A DNA stretch of 64,000 nt, taken from Pascua guehoae. Taxonomy: Eukaryota; Basidiomycota; Tremellomycetes; Trichosporonales; Trichosporonaceae. The stretch's first letter is position 1. Each line of letters starts with the position of its first letter. Below are positions 46,538 through 59,303 of this stretch, in pieces. Where the stretch lies: contig BCJX01000001.1 in the NCBI GenBank assembly GCA_001600415.1, positions 1,467,723 through 1,531,722 of the forward strand. The letters are read 5' to 3'. Below the pieces are notes generated by a model, which did no database searches, was not told where the DNA came from, and worked only from the letters and a program-made list of their open reading frames with translations. A program made the position numbers and the translations under genes.

Positions 46538-47064
46538 GTTGCGGTCATGACGCGTTTGATGCACGGGGGGAGCGGTGTTGGTGGTCTCATATGCTCACTG
46601 GAGATTGTACAGAGGCATGAGCGTTGGAGACTACTGTAGCATGCTGCCATGGCGCCTTGTTCTGTTGATACTGGCTCTTGCTATGCATATCTTGGACACG
46701 GTTGGACCCCAGTCGACTCATGAACGATATCAAGAGTGGGCAGAAGCACGGCTTTGGCCGTCTGGTACTGGCGCAGGCAGGTCTGTGGGGCGCCACTTGT
46801 GGACATTGGGGAAATCAAATTGGACCCCGCTATTGCCCCCCCGGGCACCCACCCACTAAGCAAAGCACGGCCAGTTGAAGCGAGGCACACGACGCCCCCT
46901 TGGCTGTTTGCTTGCGCGCTTGCCCGAGTTCGACGGCCCGACGAGTGCCGGCGTCATCAAACCCCGCGCGCCATCCCCGACTGTAACACAACACACTTGC
47001 ATCGCACCATCTCCCTGCATCGCATATCCTATCACCCTACCAACCCCCGCATCCCATCGGCGAC
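46538..47064. other. Intergenic region upstream of creC
   Basis: About 530 bases with no gene. The last 80 bases are a CA/CT-rich leader ending CGACATGG at the creC start. Nothing else was recognised. Confidence 0.5.
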
Positions 47065-49665
47065 ATGGAGCTCTACATCCCGCCGCCGATGCACTACCTG
47101 CCGCGGCCGATGCCCGTGCGGCCTCCAGTGCCCACGGTGCCGGTCGTGCCTACGCCGGACCTGCCAGACGTCCTGCACGCGCCCGAGGGCGCGTACCGGC
47201 TGGCGAAAGAATTGTTTCCCGACGTGGAGCGTCCGGGTCCGCTACCTGTCGATGTCGCTCCTGCGCGGCCGCCGATGACGGCGGGCAACGCATTGATGGC
47301 TGGGCCTGCGTTTGTGCCGATGCCGACGCTGAGCAGTCCCAACATCTACGCGGTGAGCACGGGGGCGACGCTGGTGAATGGGCAGTGGCAGCCTGGGCAC
47401 TCGTGCCGGCTCACGTTTGCCGACGTGTGGTATCCGTCCCGTATACCGGGCAAGGAGAGCAGTTTTGGCGCACTCGTCCGCCTCGGCCTGGGCAAGCGGA
47501 CCAACACGTCGACCAACATCAAGGACGCGGCAAAGGACACCGAGCCCGAGCCCGTCAATGTCTACGAGGACGACTTTTCCGACTCTGCATCCGACCGCTC
47601 CGACATGGGGCCCGCACACACCCCCGCACCTGCGCACGAGCAACTCCAGCTCCCTGGTGCGGGAGGCGGCGCGCCATCGGGGGGCAAAAAGGGCTTTGGC
47701 AAGAGCGACAAGAATAAGAAACAGGACAAGAGTCTGTCGTCGTCCCGTGGTGGCATCATCACGCGCGTGTCCCCAAACATCAACCTCGGTAGCATTATGG
47801 ATGACAAGGGCAAGAATGGCGGCGAGCGCGTGCGCTGGGCGTTTTGGAACATGGGCCGCCTCTTTTGCTGGGCTGAAGAGGGCGGAAACGTCATGGAAAA
47901 CCTGGCCACGGTCGTCTTTCAAACCCCTCCAACCGCCCATGCCATCTCGCATCTCACCGTCGGCCCAGAACGCCAGGACATTGTCGTCGGCCTCGAGACG
48001 GGCGACCTCGTCTATCTCGACTTTATCAACGATCGCACAGAGCGCTTCAATATAGGAGTGAGTACCGCGGGGCAAAGTGCCTGGGCAGCGCAGGCGCTGC
48101 ATGGATATCCTCCGAGCGATATCTGCGCGTGCCAAGTGCGCAATCTATCTACTCCCCAAGATGTCCTGTCACAGTTTTGTCTCACAGGCATCTCTCCGTC
48201 GTCTCCCTTGCCCACCGCCACAGGTCCAGCTGCTCACACCCCAGGGCAAAATCATAAAGTCGGCCGTGACGGGTATTCACTTTGACCCGCGCGGCGGCGA
48301 CCGGTTCCTCGTCTCGTTTGCCGACAATTCCATGGCCCAGTACCACCTGTTCGCCGAGGACCCGACCGACGCAGCCCTGGCCGTCGTCACCAGCCTGCCG
48401 CGCCCGTGGACGACGCTCTTTGAGGCCGAGGAGGCTGCCGCGCGCGCCGACGAAGAGCGCGCCGCCGAAGCGCAGGCCGCAGCCAGAGAAGCAGGCGAGG
48501 GGCTCAGTCCCGCCTCGCCCAACGGCAACCCAGGCGCGCAGGCCGCGTCTGCAGAGGCTGCTAATGGTTCATCCACCCCCGCACGCACACCGGGAGCGGC
48601 CACCCCAGCGCGCACACCGGGAGCGGCCACGCCCCTGCCCGGTGCGCCTGCGATACTCGGTATGACCGACCGCCCGCCCTTCCTCGACAAGCTGGTCGAG
48701 TGGAAAAACGACGAGTGGAAGGTGCCCGAAAGCGAGCGCGATAAGAAGGGCGAAAAGTATCCGTGGGCAGGCAAGAACCCGCTCCTGGTTGCGCAGCTCG
48801 GCTGCAAGTCGTCGATTACTTGTGAGTTGGGCTAGTCTACGGGTGGGAGCCAGAGGCCGGCGCTTGTGGGGAAACTTGGCTTGTTTTTATTTTTCTGTTT
48901 CTAAAAAAACACCCTCAGCACACGAGTGCAACCGCTGACATCAGCCATGGCGTACTCGCCCGACGGACGATGGCTCGCAGTGACGACAAAGGATGGCCTG
49001 CTGCGCCTGCTGGACACGGAAGAGAACCGGTGAGTCGCTCCTGCCTGCCCCAGCTATGCGGGTCCGCGACTAACGCCCCCAGTGTGACAGACGTGTTTGA
49101 GAGCTACTTTGCCTCGCTAACGTGCTCGGCATGGTCGCCCGACTCGCGCTTTGTGGCCGTGGGCGGCCAAGACGACCTGGTGACAATCTACTCTCCGCGC
49201 GAATCGCGCCTCGTCGCGCGGTGCCAGGGCCACACGGGCTTTGTGACCTGTATCGCGTTTGACCCGACGATGCGCTCCGAGGGCCGCGGATACCGCTTTG
49301 GGTCTGTGGGCGAAGACGGCAAACTCCTCCTGTGGGACTTTTCCGCCGCCGCACTGCGCAAACCCCGGCATCAGCACCACCACCACTCGTCCATCAGCTA
49401 CGGCGCTGGATCCACCGCCTCGCTCCCCCTCGGCCAGCTGGCCAACCTCGGCCCCGTCTACCACCCCCCACCACCAAAGTCCGAGGTGGCCATGCTCCAG
49501 CCCGTCCTCGCCCGCGTCGTCGAGGGAAACCTCATGACGAGCCTCCACTTTGGGCCCAAGACGATTGCCACCGTCAGTCGCGCGGGCAGCATCAAGGTCT
49601 GGACTAGGCCCCCGCGGCCCCCACGGGCAAAGCGGAGGAAGGATAAGGACAAGGCCGCAGAGTAG
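47065..49665 (+). CDS. creC: CreC/WDR20-like WD40 protein
   Basis: WD40 scaffold that in Aspergillus (CreC) stabilises the deubiquitinase CreB in carbon catabolite control, and in animals (WDR20) activates USP12/46. The N-terminus is Pro-rich (MELYIPPPMHYLPRPMPVRP). The middle has CRLTFADVW, a basic SKGKKGFGKSDKNKKQ-type linker and the first propeller blades (ISHLTVGPERQDIVVGLETG, DLVYLDFIND). The intron 48058-48226 joins FNIG to VQLLTPQGKIIKSAVTGIHF. A Glu/Ala helix and two ARTPGAATP repeats precede the block WKVPESERDKKGEKYPWAGK. The C-terminal blades are AYSPDGRWLAVTTKDGLLRL, FESYFASLTCSAWSPDSRF, GGQDDLVTIYSP, CQGHTGFVTCIAFDP and GEDGKLLLWDFS. The final hinge with a poly-His run and DFSAAALRKP is typical of CreC. 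It ends in a KRRKDKDK basic tail. Confidence 0.88.
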
Positions 49666-50372
49666 GGTTAGACGTACGGGCCACCGGGGATGGGGACGGT
49701 AGTGGGTTGTACGCGGTATGGGCATGTGATTTCTTGAACCCTTTGGTCAGTCAGTTCGGCAAGACGTGGGGGTGCGTAGATATGCATTGGTAACTCCCCG
49801 GTCGGGCCAGACAGGCGACAGCAGCAGTGCAGCGAACGCTGGCCAAGAGGCAGTGCTGCTCGAGAGAAAGCGCAGGTCGAGCGGAACAAGCTCTCAGTTG
49901 GCAAGGCTACTCGAGATACCGAGGACCCCCGAGGGCCAGTGGGGACGAAGCGGTACAAGTACTGGAAACATCAGCACTATCCATGCCACTTGACGCAAAG
50001 CAAAGTGTCACTCTGGCTAGAGAACGGGCCCCGCTCACGCCCCATATGGTTCTCGTGCTGCAGCAAACTTTGTCATTCCATTTTCATCAATGCTTCGGCT
50101 GTGGTATCTGGGTATCTATACAAGTGGCAACAAGGCATGCTCCCCTACCCGGGGCGTCTGAGATGGCTCTCGCCACGGACCAGTTCTCCACATCTGCCTG
50201 CTGCCTCTGACTATTATTCGTGGTGACGAGTCGGCCGCCTAGGAAATGGACACCTTGAGCGCAGCACTCTCGTCACAGAAGAGCACATCAGTCAAGCCAT
50301 GCTATTCCGTCCATTTCCGTCCCCCGGCGGCCTCCGTTCGCCCCACCGCGACACTCACGATGCTCGCAACGC
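49666..50372. other. Convergent intergenic region between creC and AP-2 alpha
   Basis: About 700 bases shared by two 3' ends. Only short overlapping ORFs. No repeats or RNA genes recognised. Confidence 0.55.
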
Positions 50373-53300
50373 TCACAGCGACGCGGCCGTGTCTACATTA
50401 AGGGGCTTTGCCAGAAGACGGAGCATCTCGGCCGACACGCCCTCGTTTGTGCTGCGCACGGTGATGCGGCAGAGCTTTGCGTCCTTGTTGGGCTCGAGAC
50501 GCGCGAGGATGCCGACCTTGCCCGCATCTTTCATGTGGAGGACGCCCGCGACAACGAGCTGGCGTGGTTAGTCAGGTTGTACACGGTTGAATGGCTCTGG
50601 GGCCAGGAGACGAGACATACGTTGGAGGCATTGGGGTCGATATTCGGGAGGAGTGACAAACGCTGGCCACCGACAACGCGCGAGTTGCGAACGAGGTCGA
50701 GCTCGTTGGCAGCGGTGAGCTTGATAGGGATAATCTGCTGTGCCTCGCGAGGCGGGCCTGGTGGGTGAGTATACCACAAACGAAAACTGGCACCCACCAC
50801 CAATAATTTTCCAACGCTCAAAGAATGCGGCCTGCTCGAGCTGGACACCCTCAATGAAGCGGGACAGGAAGATGGGGAGGCGGAGAACGAGGGTCGTAAA
50901 GCTTCCTGCGAGGTACGTGAAGCGGAGGATGGGTGGTTCTGTAAAGACGCCCTTGCACTCGACGTGGATCATCTCCTGGATCTGCGCCAGGCCGGCAATC
51001 TCTGTCAGTGGCGGGTCGTGGAAGTTGGCATTGACAGCGTCTGGCTGTGGGTTCTCAATCTTTGCCGAGATGGAAGTGAACGGTGTCGAAATCTTGTTAC
51101 CAATAAACACTGCGATCCGTCCCAGAGGCCCGTGGTACTCGGCCTTGACACCAATCTGGATCTGCTTGTCCTCGTACAGCACTCCTTCGTTTGAGTAGCT
51201 CAGGCGCTCGAGCCACTTTTCAATGTTTGGTGCTACTGTTGGTGGCGCCAACAGCGCCGCACTGACACCGCCCAGCGTCGCCGTGTGCTGGAAGTCCAGC
51301 GGGCTCGTTGCTGGCACAGAAGTAGGCGTCATGACGTCTGGTTCGCTCGACAGCGGCGCATCTCCAGACAGTAAGCGGTCGAGGCCTGGACGTGCCGGCG
51401 GTGCTTCGGCAGGCGACATTGGTGATGTCGAGTCGGACATGTCGAGACCTGCCAGCGACGTCATGATGTCTTCCGACAGCTGCGCGTTGCCACCCATCAT
51501 TGGTTCGCCAACGCTGTCCGCACGCGCTCGTGTTGGCTGCTCCGGAACGGAAAGAGTGGCGGACCGGGATGGGGGAAGCGGCTGGGACGCGGGTTCGGGG
51601 CCGCCAGACGCCGCCGATGTAGCAGAGACAGCAGAGAGCGGTCCCGATGTCGAGTCAATGGTCGACTTGCGGAAGTTCTTAAACTTCTCTGCAACACGAC
51701 CCCTGTTGTCCGACTGTTGGCCAATGATCCACGTCCTCTTGTCCTGCGCCTTGTCGCCACGGGCATGCAGGCGGTTGACCAGTGCAGACTCGCGCTCCGG
51801 GAACACGGGCATCTCGTCGCACACAGCCACCAGCAGCTCGTCGCCATCGTCGCGTGTCGCAAGAGCGAGGTACTCGCATGCTCGTTGTTGCAGCTCTGCG
51901 TCGAGCACGTGTGTGTATCGCCGGAAGATGTTGACGAGATGCTCCTTGATCTCGGGGAAGAGGTTGACCCACTGAGGTGTGAGTTGAGATACCATGTCAG
52001 ACGTTGCAACTCACCTTAATGTACGTCGTGAGAAGAAGAGCACGTGTAGGAGCTGTACAGATGTTGATCTTGGAGTGGAGAGCATGGAACTGCTCGATCG
52101 GGCTGCAGCCGTCGTCGTTGGCAATGAGGTGGCCAAATTCACCAAGAATGTATCCACCGACCTTGACCATGTTCTCGTGGACTGAAGACGCCTGGAGGTG
52201 GTTATATACAGCCGCAGAGGCATAAGCCTGCAGGTCCTCGTTGTTGGTAACCAGCTGAACAACACGGTACCAGACCTCTGCGCCAACGTGGTCTCCTGCA
52301 GTAGAAATGAGCTGGAGAATGGTGTCGATGTACCACTCGTACTGTTCATGGTCAGCTGTCAATTCAAAGCGGTCAGCTCACCTCTGTGGCGAAGCGCTCA
52401 GTCAAGATGGCAATCTTGAGAACCATTTCCTCGCGGAGATTGTAGTCTGCGACTTGGAGGTAACGAAGGAGCTCGCCGACAATCGTCTTCGCGTTGGTCG
52501 TGTCGCACATAGAATACAAGAGGTCCAGTGCACGACGGCGAACGGAAATGTCGCGGTCCTTGAGACTGAGGATAATCGTCTCTTGGTGGAGCTTTACGGG
52601 CTCGAGCGACGTCGAGCACGCGGCAAGGTGTGCCATGGCGTCCAGACCAAGGTAGCGCACGTTGGTCTCACGCGCGAGGATGAACCGGCCGAGCAGAACA
52701 GAGGCATTGGAGACTGCCTTGGATTCCGGGTCAAGGTGAATCGCAAGGTTGATCGCCTCAAAGAGGACGGAGTTTTGGGCATTGTTGTGTTGCACGTTCT
52801 GACGGTCAGCTAAAGGGGTGGCATTCGATCGCTCAGCTGACCCACCCTTGGCGTCTCCTGCGACATGTCGATAATCGCCTGCAGCACACCGTTGACCATC
52901 TCGATCACCTCTGGGTTATCTGGTGGTGGGTAATATTGCAACAGTCGGAGCAGCTTGATCTGGAGCCATGGGTTCGGAACCTTGTAGTAGATGTATGTCG
53001 CCGGGGTCTCAGAGTCGAATACAATCTGCGCGGGTTAGCTCCGAAGAGACGTTTATAGCAACCCACCCTGTCTAAACGATCAACAGCCTTCTGGTAGCAC
53101 CCCGCAAAGACCTCGAGGTTGTCCTGAGCAAGAGCTGTAACGAGGCTGACCACGGTCATTGCAACACCCTGGTCTCGCTCGAGAATGAGGGGCACCATGC
53201 GCTCAGCCCATTCGTCGAGGGGCATGACCGTTGGATGCTTGCGGTACAAGCGAAGGAGCGTGAGGGCCGCCTTCTTTTTAACGAATGTTGTAGAGGTCCT

Positions 53301-54038
53301 GTGTCGTCAGCACTGTGCGGTAACCGTGCTGGCGCCGGTCGCTGTGCACTTACGGGCTAATGAGACAACGGAAGACGCTCTCGACAAGTGACTCGGCCAT
53401 CTCCTTCCCTCCGAGGTTTGCAATGGCGTGAAGCGCAAGACAGTTGTTGATTTCATTGTTGTCTTCGAGGTCCTTGCGAATCGAGTTGATCACGAGTCGC
53501 ACAAGGTCCGAGTTCTCGTGCATGAGCAGTGTGATTGCAAGGTATCCCTGTGGTGTCAGCTCCATCTCACACACGGTGCCACTGGCACCAGACGCCTCGT
53601 GAGGACGTAGCGTCGACTCTCTTCCCGTAATCATACTCATGACACATACAATCTGCTTCTCGCTATATTTGTTACTGCTGATCAAGTTGACCGCCTCCAT
53701 ATGTCCCACATCGACCTTGTAGCCGAGGATGTAGGTGAAGACGACCTTTGACAGGTACTTCTTCTTCTGGTAGCCGTCCAGGTTTCCATCCTTGAACTTT
53801 TGTCGAATGTGGGCCATTTCCCGGTTAACGCGCTTCTCCTCCAGCTCCCGGACACGGCATGCGCGCAAGTCCGAGATGTACTGAACGTTAGCCAGGAGGA
53901 CAAAGTGGAGGGGAGGTGCGCGGAGTTGCACAGAAGGCTTGTTGCTACACATAGACTGCTGTGCAATACCTCTTCTGTGAACTCTATGCCCTCAGTGCCG
54001 TTGCTCACCTGGGTAAGCCCCCGCATGGACGTCGTCAT
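50373..54038 (-). CDS. APL3: AP-2 complex subunit alpha (alpha-adaptin)
   Basis: Large subunit of the clathrin adaptor AP-2, which binds PIP2 and cargo at the plasma membrane in endocytosis. Exon 1 encodes [10 protein letters not shown]. The trunk follows: [60 protein letters not shown] and, after an intron, [20 protein letters not shown]. More HEAT/ARM repeats follow with conserved pieces ([79 protein letters not shown]). A Ser/Pro-rich hinge leads to the ear: [20 protein letters not shown] and the platform up to [13 protein letters not shown] and the end AASL. About nine introns. One of 102 bases (53548-53649) is a multiple of three and has no stop, so retention would add 34 residues. The gene is divergent from HEL2. 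Confidence 0.95.
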
Positions 54039-54472
54039 CTTGGTCGAGTCGCACGGGGTCGGGTGACGATGAGGACTGTTGTGGCTTGATGGATGAAGCT
54101 AATGGTTTTGCGAGAAGAGTAAGAGTGGCCGGCGTGACAGTCGGGAATGTATATCCACCCGTTCTGTTTGCCGTGAAGTATGTTGTTTAGGTTTAAATGG
54201 GTGTGATGTTGGCGCGTTGTGGACGAGATGAATGAGCTACCAACGTTGACGTTGACGTTGACACGGCCGGGCGAGGGAGGGGGAGGGAGGGAGGGTCACA
54301 TCGGTGACAAGCGGGACGTGCATCGCCGGCTCGCTTCAGGTAGGTGGCTTATCACAATTTCCACGTGGCAAGAAAGACCGATCACATCTCAGTCATTCAA
54401 ATTGTACACGTCATAAACTACTGTTTCCTCGGTGCCTGTCTGCCTGTTGGTGACTCGGTTCGGTGTTGCGGC

Positions 54473-54516
54473 GTGTGTGGTGTGGTGTGGTGTGGATGGA
54501 TGGATGGATGGATGGA
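54473..54516 (+). repeat. GTGTG / GATG microsatellite
   Basis: TGTGG units followed by about six GATG units, in the divergent space between the AP-2 alpha and HEL2 starts. The rest of this 730-base space has a GACGTT/GTTGAC run at about 54240-54262 and a CT-rich leader before HEL2. Confidence 0.8.
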
Positions 54517-54765
54517 AATGAAACAATGTGGTGGTTGATCGGCCACTTGAAAGCCCTCCTTGTCCATCTCCTCTTTCCACTTTCCTTCCCCTTCATTCGC
54601 TCCCACTCCCTTCCCCTCTTTACATTGACACTTGATCAACTATCCACAACTCCTAGGTCGCTTTCGACTGTCCCATTCCTTTCTTTTCCGAGTTTCCAAG
54701 CTCGTTTCCCGCCCTCACACCTTCCTCGAGCTCCATCAACCTCGATCTCCACAAGCGTCTCTACC

Positions 54766-57540
54766 ATGTCGCGTCGCAAGGCCTTTGACACGTCCCTCAC
54801 GGGTGGCAGCGGCACGTCCAAGTCCAAGACGCCCTCCATTACGTCTGCCAGCACGGGTGATGACAAAGCCGTGACTGTCAAGGCACCCAGTGCCGCAGGT
54901 ATCTCCACCCCACCTGAGCTTGATGACACATCCGTCTGCTTTATCTGTGCCGAGCCCGTGACCTTCTGGGCAGTGGGCCAGTGCAACCACCGCGTATGCC
55001 AGTACGTATACTCGCAATGCTACATGCTTGACAAGCTAACAAAATGCCAGTGTTTGCGCGATCCGTCTGCGTGTCTTCTACAAGTATGTCGTGTCAACAC
55101 ACTTCGGATCCGAAAGTGATCGTACATGCTGGGGCAAGGTACTAACCACACTACCCCAGGATGCTCGAGTGTGCCTACTGCAAGACACTGTGTCCTTCCC
55201 TTCTCTTTTCACGCTCGCATGAGACTCCCTTCCCCGATGGTCCGTTCCGCCGCCCCTCGAGCGAGCAGGCCATTGAGCGTGCACATGCCGATGCCGACAA
55301 GCCCGAAAACAAGGGCAAGAAGTGGTATCAGGGCCTTGTGCTGCCTGGGACACTCGACTTGAAGGACTTTAAATACAAGGACGACAAGCTGGGGGTGGTC
55401 TTTGAGGACGAGGATGTCGTGAGTTGACAGGACCTTGGCTTGACTAACCCCACAGATGGAGTCATCGCTGCTGCTGCTCCGCTTCAACTGTCCCTACCCT
55501 GACTGTGCCCACATGTCGAATGGGTGGCAGGGCCTGGAGAAGCATACACTTGCAGAGCATGGTTTAGTATTCTGCAAGCTTTGCACACGTCAGCTCTCTC
55601 GCTTTTCCCACGAGCAGGTACTGTATCCGCCGCATCTGCTTGCCTTGCACGACCCGTCGCGGTTGCAGCGTGGGCAGAAGCCGCCTCGCCCCAGGACCGA
55701 TAAAGAACGAGACTTGGTCAAATCATGGGACACTCCCCACCCCATCTGTGAAGTAAGTCCAACTCGCTGTCGCTAAGCTGACGATCCAGTTCTGTCACGA
55801 AGCCTTCTTTGGCCCCGACGAGTTATTCAAGCACATGCGCGAGCGCCACGAAGAGTGCTTTGTGTGCAAACAGTTAGGACACAAGGATGTCTAGTGAGTG
55901 AAACCCCCATGTAATCGCTAACTGTCCAGTTTCCAGAATTATGCCAAGTTGGAAAACCACTTCAAGTGCGTAGCTACTCTCTGTATGTCATATAGCTGTG
56001 CTAACCATCAGCCGCGACCACTTCCCGTGTACCAATCCTATCTGTGTGGAGAAGAAGTTCCAGGTGTTCGGCAGCGAGCTGGACCTTCGTGCCCACATGA
56101 TGGAGGAGGTGAGCACATTTGTATCTGTCTGCAACTGACGAGTCAGCACGGCGAGGCCATGTCTCAGCGTGACCGTGCGCAGGCCCGTCAGCTCCACATT
56201 GACTTTGCTTCACCCCGCGATGCTGGACCCTCACATACTGCCCCCTCGCGTGCCGGTGGACGTGGCTTCACTCTTGGTGGTCAGGCAGCTCCCCAGGCGC
56301 AGCAGCTTGCCCCTCCGCCGATGAACGCGGCGCAGGCGGCTCAGCATCGTCGCCAGCGGCAGACGGACCGCCACGAGGAGAGCCGTCGCCGCAAGGCGTT
56401 CGCCACGGGTCTCAGCGACGGTAACGGCGCGTCGTCGTCTGCACCTGCTTCCGCCCCTGCCTCGGGTCGCCAGAGCCCCGAGGAGAGTGCGAGCGGATTC
56501 GCTACCCCACGTGAGGATGTCGACGACGCTACTGCTGCTCGCCACGCGGCTCTGCTCTCGCGTGTGTCAATGCTTGTCAACGACTCTGCGACCAAGCTCG
56601 CGTCTTTCCGCTCGGCCGTGCGCCAGTTCAAGAACGGCGAGTCGACGGCCAAGGACATGGTCGACACGCTGTACAACGTATTTGACCAGGACCAGGACAC
56701 GACCTCTGGCGTGTCGCGTGAGATTGCCAATCTCTTCAATGGCGAGGGCGACCAGGACAAGCAGAGGGCAGTGCTCGAGGCATTGAATGCGTTCCGCGTG
56801 GAGGTGGGTTGCATTCGTCTTCCAAACTGACCCAACAGCAACAAGAACAATTCCCTGCCCTTGGTGGGGCGCCTACCGGTCTGGGCACCAACTGGGCGGC
56901 CGTCTCGTCTGGTCGCATCCTCTCTGCGAAGCGTGCAACACGCACGGGTGGTGGTCGTTCCAACTCGCAAGTATGGGACCGCGTCGCGGCTGCAGCGTCC
57001 CGCCCAACCACGGGCCTCAACGGCCGGACTGTGCCCGGTGCTACCGCTCGTTCCGCTGCGGCCTTCCCTGCGCTCGCGGCGGGTCCGTCCAAGCCTTCCA
57101 CGCACTCGACGCCGTGGGCCGGCGGTGGCGCTGGTTCGTCATCCAAAGCGCCCTCGGCACTCGTTCCGCAGATCCGTTCCGTGCACATGCCCACCGTCTC
57201 GAGCTACAAGGGCAAGTCGAACAAGTCTACGTCGCTCAACAAGGCCGAGTTCCCTGGTCTCCCGCCGTCGTCCGGTAAGAAGACGACGGCGGCCGAGCGT
57301 GCAGCCCTGTTTGCCAAGCCGACACCGCGTGACGAGACGATTGCCCGCATCCGCGGACAGCCCGTCGCAAAGGCACCGTCTGGCAACCAGTGGGGCGGGA
57401 CGAGTGTTTCCAACGGCGTCGCGAGCATGAGCATCGCCGACGAGCCGACGGAAGCTCCTGCACCGGCAGAAGCGACGACAAAGAGCAAGAAGAAGGGCAA
57501 GGGCAAGCAGCTCCTCTTCAGCGTCAGTGCGAGCCATTGA
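54766..57540 (+). CDS. HEL2: E3 ubiquitin ligase Hel2/ZNF598 (ribosome-collision sensor)
   Basis: RING and zinc-finger ubiquitin ligase that marks small-subunit proteins of collided ribosomes to start ribosome-associated quality control. MSRRKAFDTSLTGGSGTSK is followed by the RING: CFICAEP...GQCNHRVC, then in the next two exons HVCAIRLRVFYK and KMLECAYCKTL. A conserved linker (FKYKDDKLGVVFED) leads to the C2H2-type fingers: FNCPYPDCAHMSNGWQGLEK, VFCKLCTRQLSRF, ICEFCHEAFFGPDELFKHMR, ECFVCKQLGHKDVYFQNYAK, FPCTNPICVEKKFQVFGSE and LRAHMMEEHGEAMSQRD. RQRQTDRHEESRRRKAFATG is a family block after the fingers. The Ser/Ala/Thr-rich remainder includes EFPALGGAPTG-like and AEFPGLP motifs and ends in a KKKGKGKQLLFSVSASH tail. 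Short introns interrupt almost every finger. Confidence 0.93.
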
Positions 57541-57943
57541 GCGCGCTATGTCAGCATTCATGCCTGAGCGCAGCCTTGCCGCCAGCCACATGCATCGTCT
57601 TGCAACATTGTCACACCGCAACATTGTCACACCCACACACTGCACTGCGGCACGGTGCATTGTCACCCACAGATCCATTTCAGTCCCAGATGTCCATCCA
57701 AGTCCCGGAGGTCCATTTCTAGTCTATGTATACGCGACAGCCCATCGTAGTGCTGGTCCCGCCAGCGCTGCGCCACATGCCATGTGAATGCCACTCTAGA
57801 TGACTTTGTTGGGGATCAGTGAGCCGCGGCGGGCCGGACGGGCCGGTCCTGTAGAATACACCTAGGGCAACCGATCGATACCCGCGTACCCGCCGAAAAG
57901 ACACCGAGACGGCCAAAGCTGGCCTCAACGTCGCGAGCGGGGT
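57541..57943. other. Convergent 3' region between HEL2 and the HAD phosphatase
   Basis: About 400 bases with two near-identical CACATTGTCAC-type phrases around 57600-57670 (an imperfect ACATTGTCACACC duplication). No gene seen. Confidence 0.5.
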
Positions 57944-59303
57944 TTACTCGTGGCCCATCTCGCGTGCGGCAGCGTCGGCCACGACCTGGGCCGGCTCCTT
58001 GCGTCCCTCGACAACCTCGGCCACCTCGGTCTGGACCGTGTCAAAGCTCGAGAAGCGCACATGTGGGATACCCTCGCGCTTGCAGTATGCGAGCAGCTCG
58101 GTGTTGCCGCCGGGGAGGACCTTTGTGAACAAGAGGTCGGCGTGGCGTGCAGCCGAGAGGTCTGTAGATGGAACAAAAACACAGGGAAGGGTGGTGAGAG
58201 GGTCCAATGGGTGAAGAAATCACGTCAGCCAAGCCATCTCATCAGACTGCCGCAGGGACCCACCAGAAACACCATCACCGGCAAAGAAGAGGGTGGGCCC
58301 ACCGGGAATGTCGCGGTAGGGAATAATGCTGCGGCTCTTGTCGTGCCCAAAGCCGCTCTCGGGGTGGCGGAAGACAATCTCCCACGTGTCGCCCTTGCCC
58401 TCTGGGTCGGTGAATTTGACGTCGTTTGCGATAATCTCAATCTCGGAAGCCTGCTCGACGCCCACGAGCTTTTCGAGCACGGCGCGGATAATGGGCGCCA
58501 TGCCGCTCGAGACAATGATGAGCGGGATGCCGCGCTCCTTGCACCAGCGGTAGAAGGTCTCAAAGCCCGGGTCGAGCGTGATGTCTGCCGTCAGCCATGG
58601 CGCCGTGTAAGGCTGTGGGCACAAAGGTAGGTGGAGTGGGGGAGATGTTGGCAGGTGGGGGGGCGAGTAACCGAACCGATGGCCTGTCCAACGGCCGGCC
58701 CGAGGGGCACAGACCACGGCACTCGTAGCTGTTTGGGAGCCCCATGCAGCCAGCCTCTCTCCCATCGCATCCTCCCTCAAGACTGGACTCACTCTCCCTC
58801 AGCACACGCTTGCACTCTTCAAACGGAGCGTCGATGCTGTCGAGCATCTGGCGGAAGGCATCGCGAAAGTGTGCCGTGCCATTGAGCACATCAACGTTGA
58901 GCTCGCGGCTGCGGGTTAGCATGCACAACGAGGCGGAGCATGTAGGCTCGAAAAATTACAGCGGCCCAGGCGGTGGGGGTAGACGACTCGGCAACTCGGG
59001 AGAGCAACGTGCGATGCGATATGCGATGGGGTGGAGCTCCAACTCAAACCCATCGCATCGCATTCGCGCCCGTCCGTAACAAAGGTACACCAGTTGACCG
59101 CCCGTAGCCCCCTTTTCCCTCCGATGGAAGCTAGCTTCCACTTCCCCCCCACACTCTAGCTCTACTCACCGCTTGACCTCGCCGAAGCCGAGGTTGTCGA
59201 TGAGAAAGTCGTTCGAGTCGCGGTCCGTGATCGTTCCGTCCCAGTCGGAGAGAAAGACAAATTTTGCGTCCTTGTGGAGCAGGGGCTGCGGGAGGCCGGA
59301 CAT
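57944..59303 (-). CDS. HAD-superfamily phosphatase, YNL010W type
   Basis: Haloacid-dehalogenase-fold phosphatase related to S. cerevisiae YNL010W and phosphoserine-phosphatase-like proteins; it should transfer phosphate via an Asp nucleophile with Mg2+. Exon 1 is MSGLPQPLLHKDAKFVFLSD then WDGTITDRDSNDFLIDNLGF, which carries HAD motif I (D-W-D-G-T). Next come FRDAFRQMLDSIDAPFEEC and LDPGFETFYRWCKERGIPLI, then motif II (VSSGMAPII). The motif III lysine is in ESGFGHDKSRSI. Motif IV is FFAGDGVSDLSAARHADLLF, of which the last codons lie across a short intron. The C-terminus is AYCKREGIPHVRF...AAREMGHE. About four introns. The physiological substrate is not known even for the yeast protein. Divergent from CTF8. 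Confidence 0.88.
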
